The notes beneath the pieces were generated by a model, which ran no database searches, had not been told where the DNA came from, and saw only the letters and a program-made list of their open reading frames with translations. Shown here in pieces: positions 1 through 6,235 of a stretch of 10,620 nucleotides of DNA. The position numbers and the translations under genes are program-made. The stretch comes from Coxiellaceae bacterium (GTDB lineage Bacteria > Pseudomonadota > Gammaproteobacteria > UBA9339), in contig PLMI01000020.1 in the NCBI GenBank assembly GCA_003142435.1, positions 2,657 to 13,276 on the forward strand, read 5' to 3'. Each line of letters opens with the position of its first letter. Position 1 is the first letter of the stretch.

Positions 1-163
1 AACTTCATTTTTAAATGAAGTTATTGTTACTGATAGTATTCCACTGACAGATAGAGCGCTGCAGTGTGGAAAAATTAGGCAGCTTACTTTAAGCCATATG
101 CTTGCTGAAACTATACGCCGCGTTAGTAACAAAGGGTCTGTTTCTTCGATGTTCCCGGAATAG
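1..163 (+). CDS. prs: ribose-phosphate pyrophosphokinase (PRPP synthetase), 3' end
   Basis: This is the last 53 codons plus stop of prs, with the 5' part outside the window; the first complete codon begins at base 2 and the TAG stop is at 161-163. The enzyme transfers pyrophosphate from ATP to ribose-5-phosphate to make PRPP for nucleotide, histidine and tryptophan synthesis in the cytoplasm. Recognition rests on the C-terminal pattern: a V-x-D-x-I-P-L-x-D stretch (the end of the ribose-5-phosphate binding region), a charged linker with R-x-L-T-L-S, then M-L-A-E-x-I-R-R-x-S-N and a final S-x-M-F. All of these line up with E. coli Prs almost residue for residue. The protein ends M-F-P-E, close to the usual family end, so it is not truncated at its C-terminus. 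No ORF of ordinary length marks it because its start is missing. The 22-base perfect palindrome at 1-22 lies inside the coding sequence. Confidence 0.93.
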   Translation, partial: TSFLNEVIVTDSIPLTDRALQCGKIRQLTLSHMLAETIRRVSNKGSVSSMFPE

Positions 164-290
164 GCAAAACCTTCGTCTTTTGGATTACTACTTTGTTGCA
201 CGCTCACTCGCCATGCTCATTTACGTAAATGTAAACTGCGCTGGCTCGTTTCGCGTGCGCCTCGTATTAATCCCTAATACTTGGTTTTGC
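164..290. repeat. long palindromic repeat-like element directly after prs
   Basis: The sequence reads nearly the same on both strands. Its ends are GCAAAACC (164-171) and GGTTTTGC (283-290), and its centre is the perfect 14-mer CATTTACGTAAATG (218-231). Between them the arms match imperfectly: a GGATTACTAC-like block near the left end pairs with GTATTAATCC near the right. The inner arms carry related GC-rich stretches, CACGCTCACTCGCC on the left and GGCTCGTTTCGCGTGCG on the right. It starts on the base after the prs stop codon and is GC-richer than its surroundings. If transcribed it would fold into one long hairpin that could end prs transcription. I see no transposase and no clear target-site duplication. 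From memory it resembles dispersed palindromic elements of Legionellales-type genomes; that is unverified. Confidence 0.7.
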
Positions 291-349
291 GGGAAGTTCT
301 AATGATATAGTAGCTGCTTATGATAAATATTGCGGTGAATAATATTAAA

Positions 350-377
350 TTGGTTTGGAAGGTCAATGATGTAAAAT
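350..377 (+). promoter_or_regulatory. possible sigma-70 promoter of sodB
   Basis: TTGGTT (350-355) and TAAAAT (372-377) are separated by 16 bases, and the sodB start codon is 31 bases further on. Both boxes match the consensus only partly and the region is AT-rich, so chance matches are likely. No convincing Fur box was seen. Confidence 0.3.
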
Positions 378-408
378 TTGGAGAACAAAATTTCAAAGGA
401 GAAAAAAT

Positions 409-984
409 ATGACATTTACTTTACCAGCATTACCTTATGATAAAAAAGCATTGGAACCTTATATTTCAGCTGAAACGCTGGAATATCATTATGGAAAACA
501 CCACAAAGCTTATGTAGACAATTTAGATAAATTAATTGTTGGCACAGAATTTGCTAACTCAACACTTGAAGAGATTATAAAAAAAGCAAAAGGCGGAATT
601 TTTAATAATGCAGCCCAGGTATGGAATCATAGTTTTTATTGGAAATGTTTAGCCGCAGGGAAAAAAGCGCCGAGCGCGGGGTTAGTTTCGATATTAAATA
701 ATTCTTTTGGTTCTGTTGATAATTTTAAAGAGTTGTTTACTAAAGCTGCATCAGCTCATTTTGGTTCAGGATGGGCATGGCTTTCTAAAAATAAAGACAG
801 TGTCCTAGAAATAGAAACTACCGTGAATGCAGATAATCCAATGACAACAGGTAAAAAACCTATTTTAGCATGTGATGTTTGGGAGCACGCATATTACATT
901 GATTATCGCAATGCCAGAGCAAAATATTTGGAAGCTTTTTGGCAAATTGTAAATTGGGATTTTGTGGCAGAAAATCTAAAATAA
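409..984 (+). CDS. sodB: iron superoxide dismutase
   Basis: A cytoplasmic enzyme of 191 residues that converts superoxide to oxygen and hydrogen peroxide; it works as a dimer. It aligns along its full length with E. coli SodB (193 residues). The N-terminal helical hairpin carries the ligand H27 within EYHYGKHH, and H74 lies in the AAQVWNH motif. The alpha/beta C-terminal domain carries D156 and H160 in DVWEHAYYIDY. Q70 beside the metal site is the position and residue typical of the iron rather than the manganese type. A strong ribosome site, AAAGGAG at 395-401, sits 7 bases before the ATG, so the start is secure. There is no signal peptide, so it is the cytoplasmic form. It stands alone between two repeat-like elements and is probably its own transcription unit. 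Such enzymes help intracellular bacteria resist oxidants; that role is inferred. Confidence 0.97.
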   Translation: MTFTLPALPYDKKALEPYISAETLEYHYGKHHKAYVDNLDKLIVGTEFANSTLEEIIKKAKGGIFNNAAQVWNHSFYWKCLAAGKKAPSAGLVSILNNSFGSVDNFKELFTKAASAHFGSGWAWLSKNKDSVLEIETTVNADNPMTTGKKPILACDVWEHAYYIDYRNARAKYLEAFWQIVNWDFVAENLK

Positions 985-994
985 AAGTTTACTT

Positions 995-1106
995 GACTCC
1001 TCGCAAAAAGAAAGGGATGGCACAAATAGACCCAAGCAGTTTGGGACTTCCGCTAGGCGGCGAGGAGGGAGCGACAGGAGTGTATATTGAAATACATGAC
1101 TGTCGC
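995..1106. repeat. hairpin-packed, GC-richer spacer element between sodB and prfA
   Basis: Several nested inverted repeats are packed into this gap. CTCCTCGC (997-1004) pairs with GCGAGGAG (1060-1067). Inside that are CCCAA/TTGGG (1031-1045) and CCGC-TAG-GCGG (1050-1060). Beside it GCGACAG (1071-1077) pairs with CTGTCGC (1100-1106), enclosing GTGTAT (1080-1085) and ATACAT (1092-1097). The two parts of this last stem are joined by facing GA/GA mismatches, an arrangement that can form stable tandem G-A pairs in RNA. The element is visibly richer in G and C than the flanking genes. It could end sodB transcription or form a structured prfA leader, or be a dispersed repeat. No U-tract follows, so it is not a textbook terminator. 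Confidence 0.65.
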
Positions 1107-1141
1107 GAACTTTGAGCCAACAACGCGGAAGACCAAAATGC

Positions 1142-1158
1142 GAAGGGTATATTTTGTG
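1142..1158 (+). promoter_or_regulatory. ribosome binding site that fixes the GTG start of prfA
   Basis: GAAGGG at 1142-1147 lies 8 bases before a GTG at 1156-1158. Upstream in-frame ATGs at 1087, 1096 and 1138 have no comparable site, and starting there would add residues without counterpart in release factor 1. Confidence 0.75.
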
Positions 1159-2250
1159 GAAATATCAGTAGAGACAAAACTAGAATCCATTTGTAAACGT
1201 TATGAAGAGCTTGGCAAATTACTGAGTTTGCCTGAGGTTTACAATGATCGCAACCGGCATAAAGTATTGGCTGTTGAATATTCTGAATTGCAGCCGATTT
1301 ACCTTTCTTTCAATAAATATCGTGAAAACAAGGACGCAATTGCCAACACTTTACAAATGCTGGAAGAAACGACAGATCCGGAGCTTAAAAGCTTAGCCCA
1401 AGACGAGTTGCAAGCATTAAGGCAGCAAGGCGAAGAGCTGGAAAAGCAAATCAAAATTTTATTGATTCCAACTGATCCAAGCGATAAGCGAAACGTATTT
1501 TTAGAAATTCGCGCTGGTGCCGGAGGTGATGAAGCTGCGATTTTTGCCGGCGATCTTTTTCGCATGTATTCCCGTTATGCAGAACAAAAAGGATGGCGCA
1601 TTGAAATCATTAATTCTAACTCCGGCGAACATGGAGGCTTCAAGGAAATAATTTGTTTGGTTCATGGGGATGGCGCTTATTCCCAATTAAAATTTGAATC
1701 CGGGGCGCATCGAGTACAGCGAGTGCCGGAAACAGAAGCGCAAGGGCGCATTCACACTTCAACTTGCACAGTTGCAGTTTTTCCTCAAGCTGAAGAAATC
1801 GATAATATTGATATTAATCCTGCTGATTTAAAAGTAGATACATTTAGAGCATCTGGTGCAGGTGGCCAACACGTTAACGTAACTGATTCGGCAGTACGCA
1901 TCACTCATTTACCCACAGGAACAGTAGTGGAGTGTCAGGATGAACGATCGCAGCATAAAAACCGCGCTAAAGCTATGAGTTTGTTGCAAGCGAAAATATT
2001 GGCAAATGAAAAAGAAAAACAACGCAAAGATCAGGCGCAAACCAGACGCAGCTTAATTGGTTCGGGGGATCGTTCCGAACGCATCAGAACCTATAATTTC
2101 CCGCAAGGAAGATTAACAGATCATCGTATAAACTTAACTTTATATCGTTTAGATGAAGTTATGGAAGGAGCCTTAGCTCAAGTTATAGAACCATTGACCC
2201 GGGAATATCAAGCCGATTTATTGGCGAATTTAAATAAAGAAAATGTTTAA
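1156..2250 (+). CDS. prfA: peptide chain release factor 1 (RF1)
   Basis: RF1 recognises UAA and UAG stop codons in the ribosomal A site and triggers release of the finished protein. From the GTG start the product has 364 residues (E. coli 360), and its first residues, [10 protein letters not shown], align without a gap to the E. coli start M-K-P-S-I-V-A-K-L-E. The reading frame stays open upstream to an ATG at 1087, but that extension only translates the hairpin spacer. Domains in order are an N-terminal helical domain, then the [10 protein letters not shown] region, then the stop-codon reading loop with P-x-T as P191-E192-T193. The catalytic GGQ follows at 236-238 within GAGGQHVN, and the C-terminal helical domain carries the conserved [14 protein letters not shown]. 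PrfC/PrmC-type partners and hemA, often next to prfA in gammaproteobacteria, are not in this window. All functional residues are present. Confidence 0.98.
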   Translation: MEISVETKLESICKRYEELGKLLSLPEVYNDRNRHKVLAVEYSELQPIYLSFNKYRENKDAIANTLQMLEETTDPELKSLAQDELQALRQQGEELEKQIKILLIPTDPSDKRNVFLEIRAGAGGDEAAIFAGDLFRMYSRYAEQKGWRIEIINSNSGEHGGFKEIICLVHGDGAYSQLKFESGAHRVQRVPETEAQGRIHTSTCTVAVFPQAEEIDNIDINPADLKVDTFRASGAGGQHVNVTDSAVRITHLPTGTVVECQDERSQHKNRAKAMSLLQAKILANEKEKQRKDQAQTRRSLIGSGDRSERIRTYNFPQGRLTDHRINLTLYRLDEVMEGALAQVIEPLTREYQADLLANLNKENV

Positions 2251-2304
2251 AAAAATTTTGTTTCTCACAAGATATTTAATAGTAATCATAACCGGCGCAT
2301 GATA

Positions 2305-2332
2305 TTGTATAAGTTCATGATAAAATTATAAT
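2305..2332 (+). promoter_or_regulatory. possible sigma-70 promoter of the 659-residue unknown gene
   Basis: TTGTAT (2305-2310) and a perfect TATAAT (2327-2332) are 16 bases apart and 36 bases upstream of the ATG at 2369. The -10 box is good and the -35 is fair. In such AT-rich sequence the match is suggestive only. Confidence 0.42.
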
Positions 2333-2368
2333 TATAGATAAATATTTTAATATCAGGAGATGTGGATT

Positions 2369-4348
2369 ATGCCAAAAGATAAAAGAAGTACCAGGGTTTC
2401 ACCTCTATCATCAACCCCTTCGTTACCCTCGTCTGTTGTGAAAACGGTTACATCGGCGGCGCAATCATTAGCTCAATCTTTTTCCAAACCGCTCTCTGCT
2501 TTTAGAGAAGCTCGCAGGCGTGCAGGACTTCGCCGCATTACCTTTGCTCGAACTCCAGAAGGGCGGTTGCGTGCGAGAATTGATAGAGAGATTTCTTGGT
2601 TTGAATGTGTTGATTTTCGCATTTCTTTAAAAGATGGAGTTCGTATTTTTATCCCTAAAGCAGAGATATTTTTTGCGAAGTGCCGCTTGAATTTAGTAGG
2701 TCTTTCTTCAGATGAAAAGGGGGTTGCTGCAGCGATAACGGAATTTAAGCAATATATGTCTAAAGATAAGCCGAAGGCAATCATACTACAACCCAGGCGC
2801 ACTCCACCGCCATTAGTTTCGAGAAGACCGCCGCAAGGGAGCGGTGTGGGTAAGCAGCCGCAAAATAGACTTAAAGCGTCAACATCGCCTTTACCCAGTC
2901 CGGCAAAACCTCCAGAAAAAGTGATCCCGATTAAGCAGACACAAGAAAAGGAACAACAAAATAAAGAAGAGGCGTCAACACAAAAAGAAGATGAAATGGT
3001 CCCTTTATTATGGCCTGTAGTAGGGGGGGCTGGATCAACGCAGACAGAAAGGACCGCAACACAGGAAACGCCAGCGCAAACAGAGGCAGATCTTAAGGCA
3101 TTGCCAAAGCAACCAACGCAAGCTAACAGCGTGCAAAAGGATAGTGCATCACAGACAGAACCAGCAGTTTCGTATGCTGATGGTTCAACACAGACAGAAA
3201 AGACAGATATTGAAGTTCAAGAACCGTTAACACAAAAGATGCCCGAAGCAAAAGAAATATCAGATAGCTCGACGCAAACATATGAACAAAAATTATCAAA
3301 AAAACACGAAGAACCTGCTGTTAACAAGAAGGCAACAGCTCCTTTAGGCAATGGGCAAGTTGTTGCATCGAGAAACAAAAGGAGCACCTCAACCAGACCT
3401 TTTGATGTTTATTCTCAGTATAAATATGCACGGAACCAGAAAATACAATCTGCAATACGACGAGCTTTAAATCATCAGCGCCGCGATAAAAAACCAGCGG
3501 CCGTTCCAAAAAACATGGACATGAGCGGTAGTAGCGCGTTGGTTCCATATAGAGCAACACAACCGTCGCCTGGAATGAATCACCAGGAAATTAGTCATAT
3601 CTTAGAAGTCTCATCTAGGAATGTTCCCGATCAAAAGGCTGTTAGGGCAGTTGTTATAACCCCTGCGAATGCTGCATTGGTGCAAAGTGTTGCAAGCAGC
3701 TGTCTTGATAGTACACTTAATTCTTTGCTTTGGCAGATTTCAGATGGTATAGAAAAAATTACAAAATATAAGTCAGAGGAGATAGATATTACTAATGTTG
3801 TTCAAACGTTAGACGGCGTTTTTGAGCAGCTATGTGAAAAATGTCAAACGACTTACGATATCGACAAAAGTGATTTAAGGGCTGGTTCTATAGTATCTGC
3901 AGATCTTGCAAGCAGTGCGGCGTTACTTTTGCAGAATATTAGGCCGCTACAAGAAAAGCAGCACAAGGAGAAATTTTATACTTTTCCGGATAAAGCAGAT
4001 GTAACAAAGGTTCTAATAGCAACTAAGCAAGTTGTAAATGCTTATGCGAGAAAGCATGGCGTACCTGTTAAGAATTGTGTCGTTGAAACAGTGGCAGAGG
4101 ACGTTTGTAGTGGGGAACAAATTTTTCAAATTCCGCGAAGTGATGGTAGTAAATCGCTACCTTCTCCAACTCTCATCCCCAGCGTTGTTGAGAGTACTGA
4201 TGAAGAAACCGTTTATGGTATTCCTCGACAACCTCCGGGGGATTCCTCTGGGGGAAGTGGAACTCCTCCTTCTGTGGTGACACCTATTGGGCAAGATGAA
4301 GATGGTGATATAACTTTTAGTATTCGTAGAGATAACGCCGGAAGTTAA
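2369..4348 (+). CDS. large unknown protein with TQT repeats, candidate secreted effector
   Basis: I do not recognise the family. The start is placed at the ATG at 2369 because AGGAG (2355-2359) lies 9 bases before it; an in-frame ATG at 2360 touches that site. The 659-residue product has no signal peptide or membrane segment. Residues 45-75 are very basic (RRRAG, LRR, RLRAR). Residues about 55-130 look like a folded alpha/beta domain. Residues about 135-400 are disordered and rich in Q, T, E, K and P. They hold a proline-rich segment (RRTPPPLVSRRPP, about 143-155) and five [S/A]-x-QT-[E/Y] motifs: STQTE 223-227, PAQTE 235-239, ASQTE 260-264, STQTE 273-277 and STQTY 301-305. Residues about 405-575 look helical and globular. 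The tail is proline- and glycine-rich with acidic DEDGD. The motifs match the core that eukaryotic LC8 binds. A host-acting effector is inferred; a structural or surface role is possible. Confidence 0.88.
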   Translation: MPKDKRSTRVSPLSSTPSLPSSVVKTVTSAAQSLAQSFSKPLSAFREARRRAGLRRITFARTPEGRLRARIDREISWFECVDFRISLKDGVRIFIPKAEIFFAKCRLNLVGLSSDEKGVAAAITEFKQYMSKDKPKAIILQPRRTPPPLVSRRPPQGSGVGKQPQNRLKASTSPLPSPAKPPEKVIPIKQTQEKEQQNKEEASTQKEDEMVPLLWPVVGGAGSTQTERTATQETPAQTEADLKALPKQPTQANSVQKDSASQTEPAVSYADGSTQTEKTDIEVQEPLTQKMPEAKEISDSSTQTYEQKLSKKHEEPAVNKKATAPLGNGQVVASRNKRSTSTRPFDVYSQYKYARNQKIQSAIRRALNHQRRDKKPAAVPKNMDMSGSSALVPYRATQPSPGMNHQEISHILEVSSRNVPDQKAVRAVVITPANAALVQSVASSCLDSTLNSLLWQISDGIEKITKYKSEEIDITNVVQTLDGVFEQLCEKCQTTYDIDKSDLRAGSIVSADLASSAALLLQNIRPLQEKQHKEKFYTFPDKADVTKVLIATKQVVNAYARKHGVPVKNCVVETVAEDVCSGEQIFQIPRSDGSKSLPSPTLIPSVVESTDEETVYGIPRQPPGDSSGGSGTPPSVVTPIGQDEDGDITFSIRRDNAGS

Positions 4349-4356
4349 TTAGCTTT

Positions 4357-4403
4357 AAGCAACAAGTGCTACTATAAGGCAAAAATAGTAGCATAAGTTG
4401 TTT
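4357..4403. terminator. shared two-way terminator hairpin of the convergent pair
   Basis: Two 19-base arms (4357-4375 and 4385-4403) pair almost completely around a 9-base loop. The core GTGCTACTAT pairs with ATAGTAGCAT, with some G-U pairs. The hairpin sits between the plus-strand stop (4346-4348) and the minus-strand stop (4405-4407), where a terminator serving both genes is expected. T-rich sequence follows on the plus side (TTGTTTATTA) and A/T-rich sequence on the other. Confidence 0.7.
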
Positions 4404-4404
4404 A

Positions 4405-5481
4405 TTACACAATAGTACAGCTACTATCGGAATTTTCGCTTGGATCTGAATCGGTAGATTTCCCTTCGGATTTTTGTTGCAGGGTTTTGTGTTTGTCTTG
4501 TTTAGCTTGATTTAGTGCTCCCATTTTCCCAATGGTTTTCGCATTTCCTTTCACAGGAGTAGTTGGCGCTGCATCGTCAGTATTACCTGCGGGTTCAACT
4601 ATTTTTGGTTTAGGCTTTGCTGGTATAGCAGGAGAGCCAGGGATGGTTTTGTTTACGTAATAATAATCTACTTTGAGTACTTGATCGGTGGTGTCGGCAA
4701 GAGAAATTGAAAGTACGAGACCTAGTTCTAATGCAGTGCCTGTTAGATTGTTGTTTGCTGCGATAGCAATTTTGCTCATCCTTTGACAGAAAGCATTACA
4801 TTCTGGATCGTCTAAAAGAAATTGTTTAATAACCCACAAATTTATAACTATTGATTGCCATTGTTTATCTTTCTGGTCCGCAACTGCATGGCAACACTCC
4901 TGATGACTCTGGTCAGGTAGGTTTTTAGATAGAGATGTAAGAAAGCAAAGTGTAAGAGCAGAATTTATATATGCAGAAATTTCAAGTTGATCCTTGTTTC
5001 TATTGACTGTTAAAGTTGATGCTAATGGGTTAGGTGGAAGAAATGTTGAGGGAATTATTGTGCGAAATTTTTTTTCTAGTTTTTCAAAGAAGATTTCGCT
5101 ATTACTGTAATCATGCGGGAATAAAGGTTCTAAAGTAGTTTGCAATGCTTTTAATTGTGTTTGTAGAGATTGTTCGGTTATTGGATTCTTGTTAAATGGT
5201 TTTAATGTAAGCGAGAATATTTTGGATCCTTTTTTAATTTCGGAGAAAAGTAAATCTTGGTCTGGTTGAATTATGAAATATGGACTTGTGGCTTTATCTA
5301 GCTGAACGGCTATTTGACCTGCGGCGTTTGGTGATTCTGCTTCCCAATGTAGAATTATGGCTTCGTTTTCAACAATGCTATAACACGATATACCAAATGG
5401 AGAGACAGTTTCTATGAGTTTTTTTCGCAGTAGGGTAAAAGCTGATGGGGACTCTTCTAGCAATAAAGGTTGTGAGGCCAT
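4405..5481 (-). CDS. unknown protein with C-terminal CTIV (CaaX-like or PDZ-ligand-like), candidate effector
   Basis: I do not recognise this 358-residue protein. The ATG at 5479-5481 has a good ribosome site (AAGGAG on the minus strand, 5492-5497, spacing 10), and a TATAAT box lies at 5524-5529. There is no signal peptide or clear membrane segment. Residues 1 to about 275 look like a folded alpha/beta region with scattered cysteines (an adjacent CC pair and a C-x3-C). From about 280 the chain becomes disordered: a proline-rich stretch with PAIPAKPKPK, which fits a PxxPxK SH3 ligand, then a lysine-rich part, then a Ser/Asp/Glu tail. The last four residues are Cys-Thr-Ile-Val. C-a-a-X boxes direct lipid attachment to proteins by host enzymes, and T-x-V at the end is a class I PDZ ligand. 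Both need exposure to a eukaryotic cytosol. It converges on the TQT-motif gene. Function is unknown; the effector call is inference. Confidence 0.86.
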   Translation of the reverse strand: MASQPLLLEESPSAFTLLRKKLIETVSPFGISCYSIVENEAIILHWEAESPNAAGQIAVQLDKATSPYFIIQPDQDLLFSEIKKGSKIFSLTLKPFNKNPITEQSLQTQLKALQTTLEPLFPHDYSNSEIFFEKLEKKFRTIIPSTFLPPNPLASTLTVNRNKDQLEISAYINSALTLCFLTSLSKNLPDQSHQECCHAVADQKDKQWQSIVINLWVIKQFLLDDPECNAFCQRMSKIAIAANNNLTGTALELGLVLSISLADTTDQVLKVDYYYVNKTIPGSPAIPAKPKPKIVEPAGNTDDAAPTTPVKGNAKTIGKMGALNQAKQDKHKTLQQKSEGKSTDSDPSENSDSSCTIV

Positions 5482-5690
5482 TGTATTTTTTCTCCTTAGT
5501 ATTTTTGGGGATGTCGATTTATTATTATATTATTTAGTTAGCAGACAGTCTTTTAGTATAAATTGCGGGAACAAGATTAACAACTGTTTTTTCGTATGAT
5601 TGTATTGTTATTGCAAATGGGAAAGTTGGAGATCAGCCAGAAACTATGGAAATTCTTAAGGTATTTTAAGAAAGGATTGGTTGTGCAAAC
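5482..5690. other. gap between csrA terminator and the 358-residue gene
   Basis: Read on the minus strand this is the upstream region of the 358-residue gene: ribosome site at 5492-5497 and TATAAT at 5524-5529 with only a poor -35 match (AAGACT, 5547-5552). A 34-codon plus-strand stretch ending at a TAA near 5670 has protein-like composition but no start codon or ribosome site, so I do not call it a gene. Confidence 0.4.
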
Positions 5691-5718
5691 AAAAAAGGGC
5701 GAAATGATCGCCCTTTTT
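5691..5718 (-). terminator. Rho-independent terminator of csrA
   Basis: AAAAAGGGCGA (5692-5702) and TCGCCCTTTTT (5708-5718) form a perfect 11-bp stem with a 5-base loop. Read on the minus strand the stem runs into a T-run (TTTTTTG), the standard intrinsic terminator, a few bases after the csrA stop codon at 5723. The A-run on the other side would let it also stop plus-strand transcripts. Confidence 0.9.
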
Positions 5719-5722
5719 AACA

Positions 5723-5944
5723 TTATACTTCTTCGTCTTCTTTACTTTGCTCTTCGCCAGCAACAACAACACCGGATTCTTGATTCTTAATCCGATTATA
5801 AATTTCTTCGCGATGAACAGATATATCTTTGGAAGCCTCTATGCCTAATCGAACTTGTCGTCCTTTTACGCTAAGAATTTTAATCTTAACTTTATTGTCA
5901 CCAATAATGATAGACTCAGAAGGTTTCCTTGTTAAAATTAACAT
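5723..5944 (-). CDS. csrA: carbon storage regulator CsrA (RNA-binding translational regulator)
   Basis: CsrA is a small dimeric protein that binds GGA motifs in mRNA leaders and changes translation and mRNA stability. The start is the ATG at 5942-5944 with AGGAG five bases upstream; an in-frame TTG at 5959 would swallow that ribosome site. The 73-residue product opens with [10 protein letters not shown] and contains [10 protein letters not shown] and ISVHREEIY, the hallmarks of the family. The RNA-contacting residues are present: L4, and R45, which corresponds to R44 of E. coli. One extra residue lies in the second strand region ([10 protein letters not shown] against GDEVTVTVL). The C-terminal tail is longer than in E. 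coli and acidic (about residues 56-73). Legionella and Coxiella relatives carry several csrA copies that control the switch between replication and transmission. Whether this is the main copy or a paralogue cannot be told here. It has its own terminator, so it is probably transcribed alone. Confidence 0.96.
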   Translation of the reverse strand: MLILTRKPSESIIIGDNKVKIKILSVKGRQVRLGIEASKDISVHREEIYNRIKNQESGVVVAGEEQSKEDEEV

Positions 5945-6086
5945 AAGAACTCCTTGCAATAAAAAATTAATACAAAATAGGTTTGTTTTTTGTTTACCAA
6001 ACTATGTACAATTAATATGTAGAAACTTAAGTACACACCATAAAAAGCGATTAAATTTGCTGCGAAAATAGCATTTTTTTCTGTGC

Positions 6087-6131
6087 GAGTAAATACTTTT
6101 AATATTATTATTAGTTACAACGTATTTACTC
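6087..6131. repeat. 10-bp inverted repeat in the csrA upstream region
   Basis: GAGTAAATAC and GTATTTACTC match perfectly across a 25-base AT-rich spacer. The position in a divergent promoter region suits an operator for a dimeric regulator binding two half-sites, or DNA looping. It is not followed by a U-tract. No known operator consensus is matched. Confidence 0.5.
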
Positions 6132-6169
6132 ACTAAAAGCTAGTATAGCACTGATATATTAAGGAATTA

Positions 6170-6235
6170 TTAAGAGAAAAAAATTATTTTTCCCTTAACT
6201 AAGCCGGGCTGGAGGCGCAAGATTGCGGGTTTAGT
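6170..6235 (+). promoter_or_regulatory. two tandem hairpins in the probable 5' leader of the lipoprotein gene
   Basis: The first hairpin pairs TTAAGAGAAAAA (6170-6181) with TTTTTCCCTTAA (6187-6198), 12 bp with one G-T-type mismatch. The second pairs ACTAAGCC (6198-6205) with GGTTTAGT (6228-6235) and encloses an inner stem CGCAA/TTGCG (6216-6227). An unpaired GGA lies within the second, at about 6211, the type of motif CsrA binds. They end 65 bases before the start codon. Regulatory use is a guess. Confidence 0.4.

Noticed and set aside
1..22. Perfect 10-bp palindrome AACTTCATTT/AAATGAAGTT looking like a terminator
   Set aside because: It lies inside the prs coding sequence, upstream of the stop codon, and has no T-run after it.
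102..302. 66-codon plus-strand ORF
   Set aside because: It overlaps the prs end in another frame and then only translates the palindromic element; there is no ribosome site.
303..408. Possible Fur box upstream of sodB
   Set aside because: Only scattered GATAA/ATAAT fragments; no 19-bp arrangement close to the consensus.
1087..1155. In-frame upstream extension of prfA from the ATG at 1087
   Set aside because: It has no ribosome site, reads through a hairpin element and adds 23 residues that RF1 proteins lack, while the GTG at 1156 has a good site and aligns exactly with the E. coli start.
4038..4280. 80-codon plus-strand ORF inside the 659-residue gene
   Set aside because: A shadow in another frame without ribosome site.
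5570..5670. Short plus-strand stretch with protein-like composition ending at a TAA, possibly a gene remnant
   Set aside because: About 34 codons, no start codon or ribosome site, and no family match strong enough to call a pseudogene.
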